Notes: generated by a model from the letters alone, not told the origin. Numbered from the stretch's first letter, positions 53,623 to 62,890 are shown. The stretch: 64,000 bases of DNA from Terriglobales bacterium (GCA_027485675.1 JAIXQP010000037.1:1-64000); one strand, 5' to 3'. Numbers and translations: made by a program.

Positions 53623-54690
53623 ATGGGCAAGCGAATCACCAAAGGCGCACCGTTGCAAATGGGCATCAACTTCCGGCTGCATTACGGCTGGGATTTTGGC
53701 GTTTCACCCGGCACCCCCTTAAGCCTGGCGGCGCCGGACCGCGCCGCGCTGCTCGACACCGAGTTCGCGCTGCTGGCCGCGGCAGGCTGCCGGATCGTCC
53801 GCTGGTTCGTGTTCTGCGATGGCCGCAACGGCATCCGGTTCCTTGGCGAGCGGCCGGCGGGGCTCGATCCGCTGGTGGCCCCGGCCTTGCGCGTGGCGCT
53901 CGACACGGCCGCCCGCCATGGCATTTCGATTCTTTTCGTCCTGCTCGATCACACGTTGTCGTTCAGTCCGGAGGGCATTCCGGGAACGACGATGGTGAAG
54001 CAAGGGCACGGCCGTCTGCTGCGTCACCCCGATCTGTTCGAGGCCCTGGTGGGCAACGTCTTCGCTCCGTTCTGGGAGCTGGTGAACGATCATCCGAACG
54101 TGATCGGCTACGAACTCGTCAACGAACCCGAGATGGTGATGCGCCGGCGCGAACACTGGTACGCCGAACCCTCGGGCGTTGGCTGCCCCAGCGTGCCCGA
54201 TGAGTGCCAGTTGAGTTTCGACGAGATGAGCGACCGCCTGGGCCGCACGCGCGAAGCGGTGCATCAGGCCACCCAGGCCCAGTTTTCCATCGGCAGCATG
54301 ACGGCGCGTTGGATGGGCCGATGGGCGAATCTGCTGGACCCGGCCCGCGATTTGCTCACCTTCCATTACTACGGCGATGAGTATGATTTCCTGCGCGTCC
54401 TCGGAGATCGCGTGGCCCCCTACGCGGAGCGGTTGGCCGTCGGCATCGGCGAGTTCTATCCGCAGGGGGCGCGGGTGATTCCGGCTGGACACGGGGGATG
54501 GCCGGATATCTCCGCGGCTGAGTTTATCCGGTATGCCGGCTCGTTCGGGCTTCAGGTGGCGATGCCGTGGGTGTGGCGGCCGGGTCCGCGCGACCCCGGG
54601 GAAGTGCCCTTGGCGGAGTGCCTCGCGGCGCTCGGCGAAGTGGCGCATAATGGCAGGCATGAACGCGCCGCGCTTGTGCATGCATCGTAG
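53623..54690 (+). CDS. Glycoside hydrolase, clan A (GH5-like)
   Basis: The 355-residue product is a TIM-barrel glycosidase. The acid/base Glu is in IGYELVNEPEMV (the NEP motif), and the nucleophile candidate is the Glu in VGIGEFYPQG. Aromatic ligand residues include RWFVFCDGRNG and FHYYGDEYDF. It has no signal peptide, so it would work on imported oligosaccharides. The start at 53623 is preferred to 53578 because TACAAT at 53590-53595 lies between the two. The last 32 bases overlap the DUF362 gene. Substrate not determined. Confidence 0.78.
   Translation: MGKRITKGAPLQMGINFRLHYGWDFGVSPGTPLSLAAPDRAALLDTEFALLAAAGCRIVRWFVFCDGRNGIRFLGERPAGLDPLVAPALRVALDTAARHGISILFVLLDHTLSFSPEGIPGTTMVKQGHGRLLRHPDLFEALVGNVFAPFWELVNDHPNVIGYELVNEPEMVMRRREHWYAEPSGVGCPSVPDECQLSFDEMSDRLGRTREAVHQATQAQFSIGSMTARWMGRWANLLDPARDLLTFHYYGDEYDFLRVLGDRVAPYAERLAVGIGEFYPQGARVIPAGHGGWPDISAAEFIRYAGSFGLQVAMPWVWRPGPRDPGEVPLAECLAALGEVAHNGRHERAALVHAS
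54646..54651 (+). promoter_or_regulatory. Candidate -10 element (CATAAT) for the DUF362 gene
   Basis: CATAAT lies seven bases before the ATG at 54659, inside the end of the glycosidase gene. The spacing fits a leaderless transcript. Confidence 0.4.
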
Positions 54691-55777
54691 AAAGTTTCTC
54701 GGTACGCTGGCCGCTGGGCCGCTGGCCCTTTCGTCTTGCGTCTCCTCGAAGACCGAACTGAGCAAGCTCGGCATCCCCGGTTTGTTTCCGGGCCGGGTGG
54801 TATCGGTCGAGCACAACGGTTCCATTGTCAGCGGCGCCTACCAGGCGGAGCCCGTTCGCGAGATGATGCAGCGGGGCATGGTGGGCTTGACGGGCGCCGG
54901 CGACTGGCAGAGCGCGTGGAAGCTGTTCTTCGAGCCTGGGGATGTGGTGGGCATCAAGCTGAATCCGGTCGGCCGGCCGCACGTGATTTCGGCGCCGGAG
55001 GTGGTGCGCGAAATCATCGCCTGCCTTAACGCCATCGGCATCAAATCGCAGGACATCGTCTGCTACGACCGCTACCGCGCCGAGTTCCTCGAAGCCGGCT
55101 TCGACAAGTGGCTTCCCGAGAAGGTGCGGTGGACGCATGCCGCCGAAAAGTATGACCAGTTGCAACAGGCGATTGAAGGCTACGACCCGGACCACTACAT
55201 GGAGATGGCGCTGGTGCTGCCGGGGCAGGACCCGAACTCGCTGACAGCCCGCCGCTCGTTCGCCTCCCGCTTCATCACCAAGGACGTCAACAAGCTGATC
55301 AACCTCTGCCTGCTGAAGGACCATCAATCGGCGGGCATTACGATGGCGCTCAAGAACCTCTCGCACGGCCTTGTGAACAACGTGAACCGTAGCCACGCGA
55401 CCACCACGCTGAACGCCTGCAACGCCTTTATCCCGTCGTCGGTTTCGATTCCCGTGATTCGCAACAAGACCGTGTTGAACATCATGGACGGCATCAAGGG
55501 CCTCTATCATGGCGGCCCCGGCGCCAAGCCACAGTTTGTTTGGGAACACAAGAAAATGTATTTCGCCACGGACCCCGTCGCCATGGATCACGTCGGCTGG
55601 CGAGTGCTTGACGACAAGCGCGTCGCGGTGGGGATGAAGAAGCTCGTCGAGGACATCCCGGATGAGTTCAGCCACTACACGCACCGGCAGCCGGAACACG
55701 TTGAAATTGCGGGTGCGCTGGGCCTGGGCGTGTGGGATTGGGCAAAAATCGACCGCCGCGAGATACGTTTAGCCTAA
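54659..55777 (+). CDS. DUF362 protein with Tat/lipoprotein-like N-terminus
   Basis: The 372-residue product starts with MNAPRLCMHRRKFLGTLAAGPLALSSC. The HRRKFLG stretch is a Tat-like signal and LSSC could be a lipobox (C27). The rest matches DUF362, with GDVVGIKLNPVG, LINLCLLKDHQSAGITMALKNL and the C-terminal DPVAMDHVGWRVLDDKR. DUF362 is found in proteins linked to iron-sulfur or periplasmic processes, but its function is unknown; no Fe-S Cys cluster is evident here. It begins within the end of the glycosidase gene and is followed by tRNA-Lys. Confidence 0.78.
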   Translation: MNAPRLCMHRRKFLGTLAAGPLALSSCVSSKTELSKLGIPGLFPGRVVSVEHNGSIVSGAYQAEPVREMMQRGMVGLTGAGDWQSAWKLFFEPGDVVGIKLNPVGRPHVISAPEVVREIIACLNAIGIKSQDIVCYDRYRAEFLEAGFDKWLPEKVRWTHAAEKYDQLQQAIEGYDPDHYMEMALVLPGQDPNSLTARRSFASRFITKDVNKLINLCLLKDHQSAGITMALKNLSHGLVNNVNRSHATTTLNACNAFIPSSVSIPVIRNKTVLNIMDGIKGLYHGGPGAKPQFVWEHKKMYFATDPVAMDHVGWRVLDDKRVAVGMKKLVEDIPDEFSHYTHRQPEHVEIAGALGLGVWDWAKIDRREIRLA

Positions 55778-55807
55778 GGTATTTGGTATTCTATCTGTTG
55801 AGCCCGT

Positions 55808-55883
55808 GAGTCGGTAGCTCAGTTGGTAGAGCATCGCACTTTTAATGCGGTGGTCCCGGGTTCGAGCCCCGGCCGACTCACCA
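55808..55883 (+). tRNA. tRNA-Lys (anticodon TTT)
   Basis: The 76-base gene folds as a full cloverleaf. The acceptor stem pairs GAGTCGG (55808-55814) with CCGACTC, followed by the discriminator A and an encoded CCA (55881-55883). The D arm is TAGCTCAGTTGGTAGAGCA, the anticodon loop is CTTTTAA and the T arm has CCGGGTTCGAGCCCCGG. The TTT anticodon reads AAA and AAG lysine codons. Confidence 0.97.
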
Positions 55884-55885
55884 TT

Positions 55886-56113
55886 TCAGACTAACTTGGC
55901 GATCTCCGCTTCCAGGTGCCGTACGGCTTCGGCCAGCATCGCCTGATGCCGCGGATGCCGCGCCGCCGCCAGATCCCGCTTGGCCGCCGTCAACGAGAGT
56001 TCGAGGCTTTGCCGCCGCCGCTCCTGCTCGGTGGGCGGAGGCGTCGGCCGCTCGCGCGACTCCCGCTGCGCCTGTTGCGATTCGACGTCCTTGCTCTCCC
56101 AGCCCCGCGACAT
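55886..56113 (-). CDS. Small charged coiled-coil protein downstream of the kinase gene
   Basis: The 75-residue product begins MSRGWESKDVESQQAQ and is mostly charged and helical, with AAKRDLAAARHPRHQAMLAEAV and LEAEIAKL as a probable coiled coil. It has no signal peptide, membrane helix or known domain. It starts 4 bases after the end of the kinase gene on the same strand, so it may be translated with it. I judge it real from this spacing and its non-repetitive composition. Function unknown. Confidence 0.6.
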   Translation of the reverse strand: MSRGWESKDVESQQAQRESRERPTPPPTEQERRRQSLELSLTAAKRDLAAARHPRHQAMLAEAVRHLEAEIAKLV

Positions 56114-56116
56114 CGG

Positions 56117-57850
56117 CTACTTCGGCTCCCGCACCACCCGGAAACCGATCTCCGGAAACTTGGCGTCCGGCGCATCGGCAAACCGCCACGTCACCGAGAG
56201 ATTCATCGGCTGCGAGTCAAAGTTTCCGCCCCGCACCACCCTCGCCTGACCGGTCGCCGGACCCTTCGGATCGGCGGCTGGCGACGACTTATAGTACTCC
56301 ATGTCGGCCCAGTCCGCCGTCCATTCGGCGACGTTGCCGAGCATGTCGAAGAGGCCGAAGGCGTTCGGAATCCGCGTGGCGATCTCGTGGGCCACTTGGC
56401 CGCTGTTGGACTGGTGCCACACCATGTCGTCCATGTTCCGCGGCCGGTCGTCCGGCGAGTTGGCCCGCGCGCAATACTCCCACTCCGCCTCGGTCGGCAA
56501 CCGGTAGCGGAATCCGTCGTTCAGCGCGTTCAGCTTGGCGAGGAACCCTTGGACCTGAATCCAGGAGACGTTCGCCTTTGGCAGGTTGGTCCCGGTGGCC
56601 TTGCCGGTCATCACCGCATTCCAATGCTTTTCGGTGACCTCGGTCCTGCCGATCTGAAACGGCTTCGTCAGGCGAACCAGATGGCGCGGCCTCTGGTCCT
56701 CGGAATCCACGTCGGAGCCCATGAAAAACTGCCCCGCCGGGATCAGCGCGAACTCCATGGGGATCCCATCGACGACGAGTGACAACGAGGGCGCGGCCGC
56801 CGGGGCGGTGGTGGGCGGCGCGGCGAGCGAAACCGGGCCGGCCGGTGGCTCCTGCTTGGTTGCCGTCTCGACCGGGGCGGCGGCGGCGGGCGGTGGGGCA
56901 TCTCCGATCTCCGTGACGGCGTCGCGCGCCCGCCATACCATGCCAAAGACGATCGTGACCACAATCACGGCCAGCGGTAGCAGAATGAGCGCTTTCTTCT
57001 TTACCGCCGCCGAGGCGTCCGGCTTCGCCGCCGTCTGCGCCGCTAAGGCGTCCACGAAGTCGATGCAGCGCGGGAAGCGGGACACCGGATCCTTGGCCGT
57101 GGCGCGTTCGAGCGCCGCCTGCATCACGGGCGAGACCAGGGGATTGAACGTCGAAGCCGGAGTCGGCATCTCGTTGAGGATCTTGTACGACAGGGCAATC
57201 CACGAATCGGCCTGGAACGGCATCTGGCCCGTCAGCAGTTGATAGGCGACGACGCCCAAGGAAAACTGGTCGGCCCGGCCATCCACGCGTTCGCCGCGAA
57301 TCTGCTCCGGCGCCATGTAGCCCAGAGTGCCTACCGTGGTTCCGAATCCGGCGTGCGTCTCGGTGGCGCCGGCCTCCATGCGCCGGGCGATGCCGAAGTC
57401 GGTGATCTTGATGTTCCCCATCTCATCGAGGAGCATGTTCCCCGGCTTGATGTCGCGGTGGACGATCCCTTCGGCGTGAGCGGCGTCGAGGGCCGAAGCT
57501 GCCTGGCGGAGGACCTGCACGATCATCGGCAGATTCTGGTGCACTCCGGCAACGATCATCGCTTCGAGCATCGCCCCGCGCACGTACTCCATAACGATGT
57601 AGGCCCGGTCCTCCATGCGGAAGAAGTCATAGACTTGGACGATATTGGGATGCCGAAGCTGCGCCGCGCTGCGGGCCTCCCGCGACAGGCGTTCTTCGAG
57701 GTTGGCCCTTTCGGCCTCCGTCACGCCCTCGAGGCGGACACTCTTAATCGCTACCTCGCGGTCCAGAGTCGGATCGTAGGCCCGGTAGACAACTCCCATG
57801 CCTCCGCGGCCCAACTCACCCCGCAGCTCATACCGGCCTAAGCTCTCCAT
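56117..57850 (-). CDS. Ser/Thr protein kinase fused to an FGE/SUMF1-fold domain without active-site Cys
   Basis: The 577-residue product has an N-terminal Hanks-type kinase: G14-R-G-G-M-G19, the VAIK lysine K36, IVHRDIKPGNMLL, ITDFGIARR and TLGYMAPEQI, so it should be active. A membrane helix (ILLPLAVIVVTIVFGMVW, about 291-308) is followed by a Pro/Ala linker and an extracytoplasmic formylglycine-generating-enzyme fold (FALIPAGQFFMGSD, YRLPTEAEWEYCARA). Its final block reads RGGNFDSQPMNLSVTWR, where true FGEs have two Cys. The domain is probably a ligand sensor rather than a sulfatase activator. Confidence 0.9.
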   Translation of the reverse strand: MESLGRYELRGELGRGGMGVVYRAYDPTLDREVAIKSVRLEGVTEAERANLEERLSREARSAAQLRHPNIVQVYDFFRMEDRAYIVMEYVRGAMLEAMIVAGVHQNLPMIVQVLRQAASALDAAHAEGIVHRDIKPGNMLLDEMGNIKITDFGIARRMEAGATETHAGFGTTVGTLGYMAPEQIRGERVDGRADQFSLGVVAYQLLTGQMPFQADSWIALSYKILNEMPTPASTFNPLVSPVMQAALERATAKDPVSRFPRCIDFVDALAAQTAAKPDASAAVKKKALILLPLAVIVVTIVFGMVWRARDAVTEIGDAPPPAAAAPVETATKQEPPAGPVSLAAPPTTAPAAAPSLSLVVDGIPMEFALIPAGQFFMGSDVDSEDQRPRHLVRLTKPFQIGRTEVTEKHWNAVMTGKATGTNLPKANVSWIQVQGFLAKLNALNDGFRYRLPTEAEWEYCARANSPDDRPRNMDDMVWHQSNSGQVAHEIATRIPNAFGLFDMLGNVAEWTADWADMEYYKSSPAADPKGPATGQARVVRGGNFDSQPMNLSVTWRFADAPDAKFPEIGFRVVREPK

Positions 57851-57856
57851 CGCAAC

Positions 57857-57862
57857 AGGATA
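57857..57862 (-). promoter_or_regulatory. Candidate -10 element (TATCCT) for the kinase gene
   Basis: On the minus strand TATCCT lies six bases before the ATG at 57850. Its mirror site TAAGCT serves the divergent gene, and only 34 bases separate the two start codons. Confidence 0.4.
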
Positions 57863-57872
57863 ACGCGTGCGC

Positions 57873-57878
57873 TAAGCT
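57873..57878 (+). promoter_or_regulatory. Candidate -10 element (TAAGCT) for the DSD1-type gene
   Basis: TAAGCT lies six bases before the ATG at 57885, with the same spacing as the divergent kinase gene. Any -35 regions would have to lie inside the opposing gene's 5' end. Confidence 0.35.
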
Positions 57879-57884
57879 ACCGGG

Positions 57885-59063
57885 ATGGCCTCCTTCCTGC
57901 ACACGACCACGCGCCCTTGGGCGGAAGTGGAGCAAATGCTCGCCTCCGGCGATGTCCGCGGCAAGCTCGCCAAGGACGACCTGCCGACCCCCGCCTTGTG
58001 TGTGGATCTCGACGCGCTTACGGCCAACATCGGGAAGATGGCCAACTACGCCCAGCGCAACGGCCGCGCTCTGCGGCCGCACGGAAAGTCCCACAAGTGC
58101 TCGGAGATCGCCCGGCTGACGCTGGCCGCCGGCGCCGCCGGAGCCTGCTCGGCCAAGCTCGGCGAGGCGGAGGCGTTCGCTGCCGCGGGCATCGAAAGCG
58201 TCCTGGTTACGACGCCCATGGTCGGCCGCCATCGCGTGGAACGGGCCGTCCGCCTGGCGGGCCGCATGGCGGATCTCATCCTGGTGGTGGACCACGCGGA
58301 AAACGCCGACGATCTCAACGCCGCCGCCGCGGCAGCCGGGGTGCAACTGACCGTCGCCCTGGACCTCAACGTCACCAATCGCACTGGGGTCGCGCCCGGC
58401 CCCGATGCCGTCGCCTTGGCCGAACACATCACGCGGCTGCCGCATCTAAAGCTGAAAGGCATTCAGGCCTACGCCGGGCACGCCTCGCATGTCATCGGCT
58501 TTGCCGAACGCACCGCTTCGAGCCAGGCAGCCATGGCCCCCGCGATCGCTACCCGCCGCGCCCTTGAAGCCAAAGGCATCCCGTGCCCCTGGCTCTCCGG
58601 CGCCTCCACGGGCACGTATAACATTGACGGCGAAATGGATGGCGTCACCGAACTGCAGCCCGGCTCCTACCTCTTCATGGATCTCGACTACGCCGGCATC
58701 GGCAGCCCCAACGGTGAGCGCTTCGATGACTTCGCCCATTCGCTTACCGTGCTCTCCACTGTCTACAGCATGCCCGGCCGCGAGCAGGCCATCCTCGACG
58801 CCGGACTCAAGTCCTTCGCTACCGATACGCCGTTCGCCCCCCAGGTCCGGGGGATCGACGGCTGCCGCTACACCTTCGCCGGCGACGAACACGCCCGCCT
58901 CGACGTTCGCCAAGCCTCCAGTCCGGTCCAACTCGGCGACCGGCTTGAACTGGTGATTCCGCACTGCGACCCGACCGTGAACCTCTACGACCGGATCTTC
59001 GCCACCCGCGGCGAACAGGTGGAAGCCGTCTGGCGCATCGACGCTCGCGGAATGAGCGCATAG
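57885..59063 (+). CDS. DSD1/D-threonine aldolase-family PLP enzyme (fold type III)
   Basis: The 392-residue product has the alanine-racemase N-terminal fold. The PLP lysine is in ALRPHGKSHKCSEIA, and the C-terminal metal motif HCDPTVNLYD is that of metal-dependent D-serine dehydratase and D-threonine aldolase enzymes. These break down D-hydroxy amino acids to 2-oxo acid and ammonia, or to glycine and aldehyde. It is cytoplasmic. Which reaction it runs is not decided by sequence. It diverges from the kinase gene. Confidence 0.87.
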   Translation: MASFLHTTTRPWAEVEQMLASGDVRGKLAKDDLPTPALCVDLDALTANIGKMANYAQRNGRALRPHGKSHKCSEIARLTLAAGAAGACSAKLGEAEAFAAAGIESVLVTTPMVGRHRVERAVRLAGRMADLILVVDHAENADDLNAAAAAAGVQLTVALDLNVTNRTGVAPGPDAVALAEHITRLPHLKLKGIQAYAGHASHVIGFAERTASSQAAMAPAIATRRALEAKGIPCPWLSGASTGTYNIDGEMDGVTELQPGSYLFMDLDYAGIGSPNGERFDDFAHSLTVLSTVYSMPGREQAILDAGLKSFATDTPFAPQVRGIDGCRYTFAGDEHARLDVRQASSPVQLGDRLELVIPHCDPTVNLYDRIFATRGEQVEAVWRIDARGMSA

Positions 59064-59081
59064 GCCCTATAGAGCCTTTTT
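59062..59081 (+). terminator. Weak possible Rho-independent terminator
   Basis: AGGC (59062-59065) can pair with GCCT (59074-59077), with an 8-base loop, followed by TTTTT. The stem is only four pairs. It sits directly after the DSD1-type stop codon and before the receptor promoter. Confidence 0.3.
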
Positions 59082-59083
59082 AT

Positions 59084-59113
59084 TTGACACCTCTGTAACG
59101 GTGTCCCTATGCT
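59084..59113 (+). promoter_or_regulatory. Sigma-70-type promoter for the Oar-like receptor
   Basis: TTGACA (59084-59089) and TATGCT (59108-59113) are separated by 18 bases. This is the clearest two-element promoter in the window. It predicts a leader of about 100 bases before the ATG at 59219. Confidence 0.65.
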
Positions 59114-59149
59114 GATATTTCACTCAACTAAGGTCCAAGCTATATCTTG

Positions 59150-59164
59150 GTTGGGTTAGCCAAC
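59150..59164 (+). promoter_or_regulatory. Leader hairpin upstream of the receptor gene
   Basis: GTTGG (59150-59154), loop GTTAG and CCAAC (59160-59164) form a perfect five-pair stem in the receptor leader. The surrounding tatc-ttgg...tagccaac-ctgg pattern is shared with the right window edge. Whether it binds a protein or a ligand, or is structural only, is unknown. Confidence 0.4.
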
Positions 59165-59218
59165 GCTGGCCCCACTCCCACGACGGAGCAACTCATCCTA
59201 ACCCTTGGAGCTTCCGTC

Positions 59219-62200
59219 ATGTACCGTCTTTTGTTGGGCTTGGGGCTGATTGTGCCCCTTTTCGCGCAGACCAGTTCGCTGACCGGCGTCATCCGGGATA
59301 CTACCGGAGTCATCTCGGGGGCAGTCGTTACGTTGACCAACGTCGACACGTCGACCCCCCGCAAGACCATCAGTAGCGCGACCGGCGACTATGTTTTTGC
59401 CTCCATCCCCCCGGGCAACTACACGCTCGAGACCCAAATGCCCGGCTTCCGTACCTCGACCCAGCAGGTGCGGCTGCAGGTCAACGTCCCGCTCACGATC
59501 AACGTGCAGCTGGAAGTTGGCCAGGTGACCGAAACCATTAACGTCATGGGCGAATCGACGGTGGTCAACACCCAGAACGCCACCATCGGCAACGCGTTCA
59601 CCGAAACTCAGGTTCGCCAGCTCCCGCTGCTGACGCGTAACGTCGTCGAACTGCTCAGCCTCCAGCCCGGCGTGACGTCCACGGGCGAAGTCATCGGCGC
59701 CCGCCGCGACCAGAACAACATCACCCTCGACGGCGTCGACGTGAATGACAACCAATCCGCCGGCACCAACAACACCGATCGCGGCTTCTTCGCCGCCCTG
59801 CCCGTGCCGCTCGACTCCGTGCAGGAGTTCCGCGTCACCATCGCCGGCCAGGGCGCCGACCAGGGCCGTTCCTCCGGTGGCCAGGTCTCGCTCGTCACCA
59901 AGTCCGGCTCCAACCAGTGGCATGGTTCGCTCTACGAATTCCATCGCAACAAGTCCACCGCCGCCAACGACTGGTTCTCCAACCGCTCCGGCCTCAAGCG
60001 CGAAAACCTCATCCGCAACCAGTTCGGCGCCTCCTTCGGCGGCCGCATCGTCCGCGATCGCGCCTTCTTCTTCCTCAACTGGGAAGAGCGCAAGGACCGC
60101 TCCGCCTCGGCCCAGCTCCGCACCGTCCCCACGGACTCGCTTAAAGAAGGCATCGTGACCTTCCGCACCAACTCCGGCGGCATCCAGACGCTGACCCCCG
60201 CCGAAGGGCGCGCCGTGGACCCGCTCGGCATCGGCATCTCCCCCGCCATGCTGGCGCTCCTGAAAACCTACCCCTCCCCGAACGACCTGCAGGCCGGCGG
60301 CGACCGCGGCTTGAACTTTGGCGGCTACCGCTTCAACGCCCCGCTCACCCGCAACGACCGCGCCTACGTCGCCAAGATGGACTTCAACCTGGATAAAGAA
60401 GCCCGTCACACGCTGATGCTCCGCGGCACCCTGGGCGACAACGCCCGCGACCAGGTGCTCGCCCAGTTCCCCGGCCAGGACGCCGCCGCCAAGAACCTCG
60501 ACAACTCGAAGGGCCTTTCGGCGCGCTACACGGCAGTCCTTTCGCCCAGCCTCGTCAACGTCTTCACGTTCGGCTACACCCGCCTCGGCATCGCCCAGTC
60601 CGGCAACGGCAACCCCGGCCTTTCGTTCGGCGGCATCAGCAGCGTCGAGAACTTCACCCGCGGCTTCGGCCGCTTCATTCCCACGGCCAACTTCGTCAAC
60701 GACCAAACCTGGACCAAGGGCAAGCACACCGTGCAGTACGGCGTGAACTTCCGCTTCATTCAGAACGACCGAAACTCCTTTGCGACCTCCTTCCCGAGCT
60801 ACTCCTTCAGCCGCAACACGCTGCGCGGCCTCGGCGCGGACATGCAGGATTCGGTGAACGCCTTTATCCGGCAGCGCAGCGGCAATAACGCCCTGGCCAT
60901 CACGGAAGCGCTGCAGGTGGTCAACGCCTATGGTGCCCTCTATGGCGTCATCAACCAGTACAGCGGCACCTACAACTTCGGCATCGACGGCGCCGCCGTG
61001 CCGCTCGGCCAGTCCATTGACCGCGGTTTCCGCACCCGGGAGCTGGACTTCTACATCCAGGACACGTACAAGATGCGGCGCGACCTGACCTTGACCTACG
61101 GCGTCCGCTACTCGCTCTTCACCCCGCCCTTTGAAGTGAACGGCGTCCAGGTGGTGCCCACCGTACCCTTGCAGAACGTGTTTGCGGACCGCGTCGGCGG
61201 CTCCGCCCTCGGCATCCCCGGCCATGCACTGCCCACCGCCCGGATCACCTACGCCCCGGGCGGCCCGGTGAACAACGGGCCCGGCTGGTTCGGCTACGAT
61301 AAGAACAACTTCGCTCCCCGCATGAACGTGGCCTGGGCGCCGGAGTTCAATGGCACCGCGGGCAAGCTGTTCGGGAAGGGAAGCGTCATCCGCTTCGGTG
61401 CTTCGATGCTCTATGACCGCTACGGCTCGGACATGATCGTGAATTTCGACCAATCCGGTTCGCCCGGCTTGGCGAGCCAGGTGACCCAGCCGCGGAACAC
61501 CAACTTCTCGGATTCGTTCCGCTTCACCGGTGGCGGTCTGCCCGCTCTCCCGCCTCCGCCTCCGGCCGGCCTGCCGTTCACTCCGCCCACCATCATCGGC
61601 GGTTTCGGATCCTTCACGGGTGTGGCCGATAACCTTGTCGCGCCCTATTCCGTCCTTCTCAACATGACCTACGCCCGCAACCTTCCCGGCAAGATGATGG
61701 TGGAAGTGGGCTATGTCGGCCGTCTCTCCCGCAAAGGCCTCGTGCAGCAGGACTTCTTCCAGCCGCTCACCGAGTTCCGCGACCCCCGCTCCGGCACCAC
61801 CTGGGCCGAAGCCTCCGGCATCCTCCGCGATCGCTTTGAATCCGGCATCACCCCCGCTCAGGTTCGCGCCAACCCGGCCATCCTCGGCACCGTGCCCTTC
61901 TTTGAGAACATGTTCCCCGGCGCCGCCAACCGCACCTTCCCCGGCTCGGCCACCGCGAACTACTTCTTCACGACGTACGGCACCTACGCCGGCAGCGACC
62001 TCGACGCCCTCAACGATATGGACCGCGAGCGCCGTCCCGACGGCACCTGCATCTCTGTCACCGGTTGCAACACCTTCTTCGCGTTGCAGAATGCCGGCCT
62101 TCGCGCCTGGGTCAACACCGCCAACGCCAACTTCCACGGCGGCCAGTTGGTCTTCCGCCGCCCGGTGACCGACGGTTGGGGCTTTGACTTCAACTACACG

Positions 62201-62884
62201 CTCTCCCACTCGCTCGACATCGTCTCGGCCGCGGAGTCCGGAGCCGGCAACGGTGGCGCGGTGATTCAGAACTCCTTCAATCCGCGCGCCTCCTACGCCT
62301 CCTCCGACTTCGATATCCGCCACAACATCACCGCGAATACCGTCGTCGAACTCCCCTTCGGCAAAGGCAAGAAGTTCCTGAACTCCACCCCCGGCTGGGT
62401 CGACCAGGTTCTGGGCGGCTGGCAGGTTTCCGCGCTCACCCGCTACCGCTCCGGCCTCCCGCTGAACATCTCCACCGGCGGCATCTACCCGACCAACTAC
62501 CTCAGCAGCTCCATCGCGATTGTGAAGCCCGGCGCCAGCTTCCCCGAATCGGGTCCCGGCTTCGACCAGAACGGCAACCCGAGCATCTTCCGGAACACCA
62601 ACGCCGTCAACGCCTTCATCGGGCAGTATCCCGGCCGCGTCGGCACCCGGAATATCCTCCGTGGCGCTCCGCTGTTCAACACCGACATGTCCCTCAGCAA
62701 GTCCTTCCAGATGCCCTTTGAAGGCCATCGGATTCAGGTCCGCGCTGAGGCGTTCAACGCGTTCAACAACGTCAACTGGGGCGATCCCACCCGGACCCTC
62801 GCCAACCCTGGCAACTTCGGGCAGATCACTTCGACGAGCGTTGCGGCTCGCGTCATTCAGTTCGCTCTCCGTTACGAGTTCTAA
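59219..62884 (+). CDS. Oar-like TonB-dependent outer-membrane receptor
   Basis: The 1,221-residue product has a signal peptide (YRLLLGLGLIVPLFAQ), an N-terminal carboxypeptidase-regulatory beta domain (LTGVIRDTTGVISGAVVTLTN and the GDYVFASIPPGNYTL end), a plug domain (LDGVDVNDN, VQEFRVTIAGQGADQGRSSGGQVSLVTKSG in part) and a long beta barrel ending in aromatic F (IQFALRYEF). This is the expanded Oar-type family of Acidobacteriota, used to import or bind large ligands with TonB energy. I use the ATG at 59219 because only it gives a signal peptide; a frame opening at 59147 lies inside the leader. The propeller gene follows after 6 bases. Confidence 0.9.
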   Translation: MYRLLLGLGLIVPLFAQTSSLTGVIRDTTGVISGAVVTLTNVDTSTPRKTISSATGDYVFASIPPGNYTLETQMPGFRTSTQQVRLQVNVPLTINVQLEVGQVTETINVMGESTVVNTQNATIGNAFTETQVRQLPLLTRNVVELLSLQPGVTSTGEVIGARRDQNNITLDGVDVNDNQSAGTNNTDRGFFAALPVPLDSVQEFRVTIAGQGADQGRSSGGQVSLVTKSGSNQWHGSLYEFHRNKSTAANDWFSNRSGLKRENLIRNQFGASFGGRIVRDRAFFFLNWEERKDRSASAQLRTVPTDSLKEGIVTFRTNSGGIQTLTPAEGRAVDPLGIGISPAMLALLKTYPSPNDLQAGGDRGLNFGGYRFNAPLTRNDRAYVAKMDFNLDKEARHTLMLRGTLGDNARDQVLAQFPGQDAAAKNLDNSKGLSARYTAVLSPSLVNVFTFGYTRLGIAQSGNGNPGLSFGGISSVENFTRGFGRFIPTANFVNDQTWTKGKHTVQYGVNFRFIQNDRNSFATSFPSYSFSRNTLRGLGADMQDSVNAFIRQRSGNNALAITEALQVVNAYGALYGVINQYSGTYNFGIDGAAVPLGQSIDRGFRTRELDFYIQDTYKMRRDLTLTYGVRYSLFTPPFEVNGVQVVPTVPLQNVFADRVGGSALGIPGHALPTARITYAPGGPVNNGPGWFGYDKNNFAPRMNVAWAPEFNGTAGKLFGKGSVIRFGASMLYDRYGSDMIVNFDQSGSPGLASQVTQPRNTNFSDSFRFTGGGLPALPPPPPAGLPFTPPTIIGGFGSFTGVADNLVAPYSVLLNMTYARNLPGKMMVEVGYVGRLSRKGLVQQDFFQPLTEFRDPRSGTTWAEASGILRDRFESGITPAQVRANPAILGTVPFFENMFPGAANRTFPGSATANYFFTTYGTYAGSDLDALNDMDRERRPDGTCISVTGCNTFFALQNAGLRAWVNTANANFHGGQLVFRRPVTDGWGFDFNYTLSHSLDIVSAAESGAGNGGAVIQNSFNPRASYASSDFDIRHNITANTVVELPFGKGKKFLNSTPGWVDQVLGGWQVSALTRYRSGLPLNISTGGIYPTNYLSSSIAIVKPGASFPESGPGFDQNGNPSIFRNTNAVNAFIGQYPGRVGTRNILRGAPLFNTDMSLSKSFQMPFEGHRIQVRAEAFNAFNNVNWGDPTRTLANPGNFGQITSTSVAARVIQFALRYEF

Positions 62885-62890
62885 TCAACC

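Noticed and set aside
56117-57850. The FGE-fold domain as activator of the sulfatase at 2874
   Set aside because: The active-site cysteines are missing and the genes are 52 kb apart, so a direct functional link is unsupported.
59198-62728. A 1,176-codon open frame antisense to the Oar-like receptor
   Set aside because: The plus-strand product has a signal peptide, plug and barrel motifs. The antisense frame is low-complexity Gly/Val/Glu-rich with no start signal.
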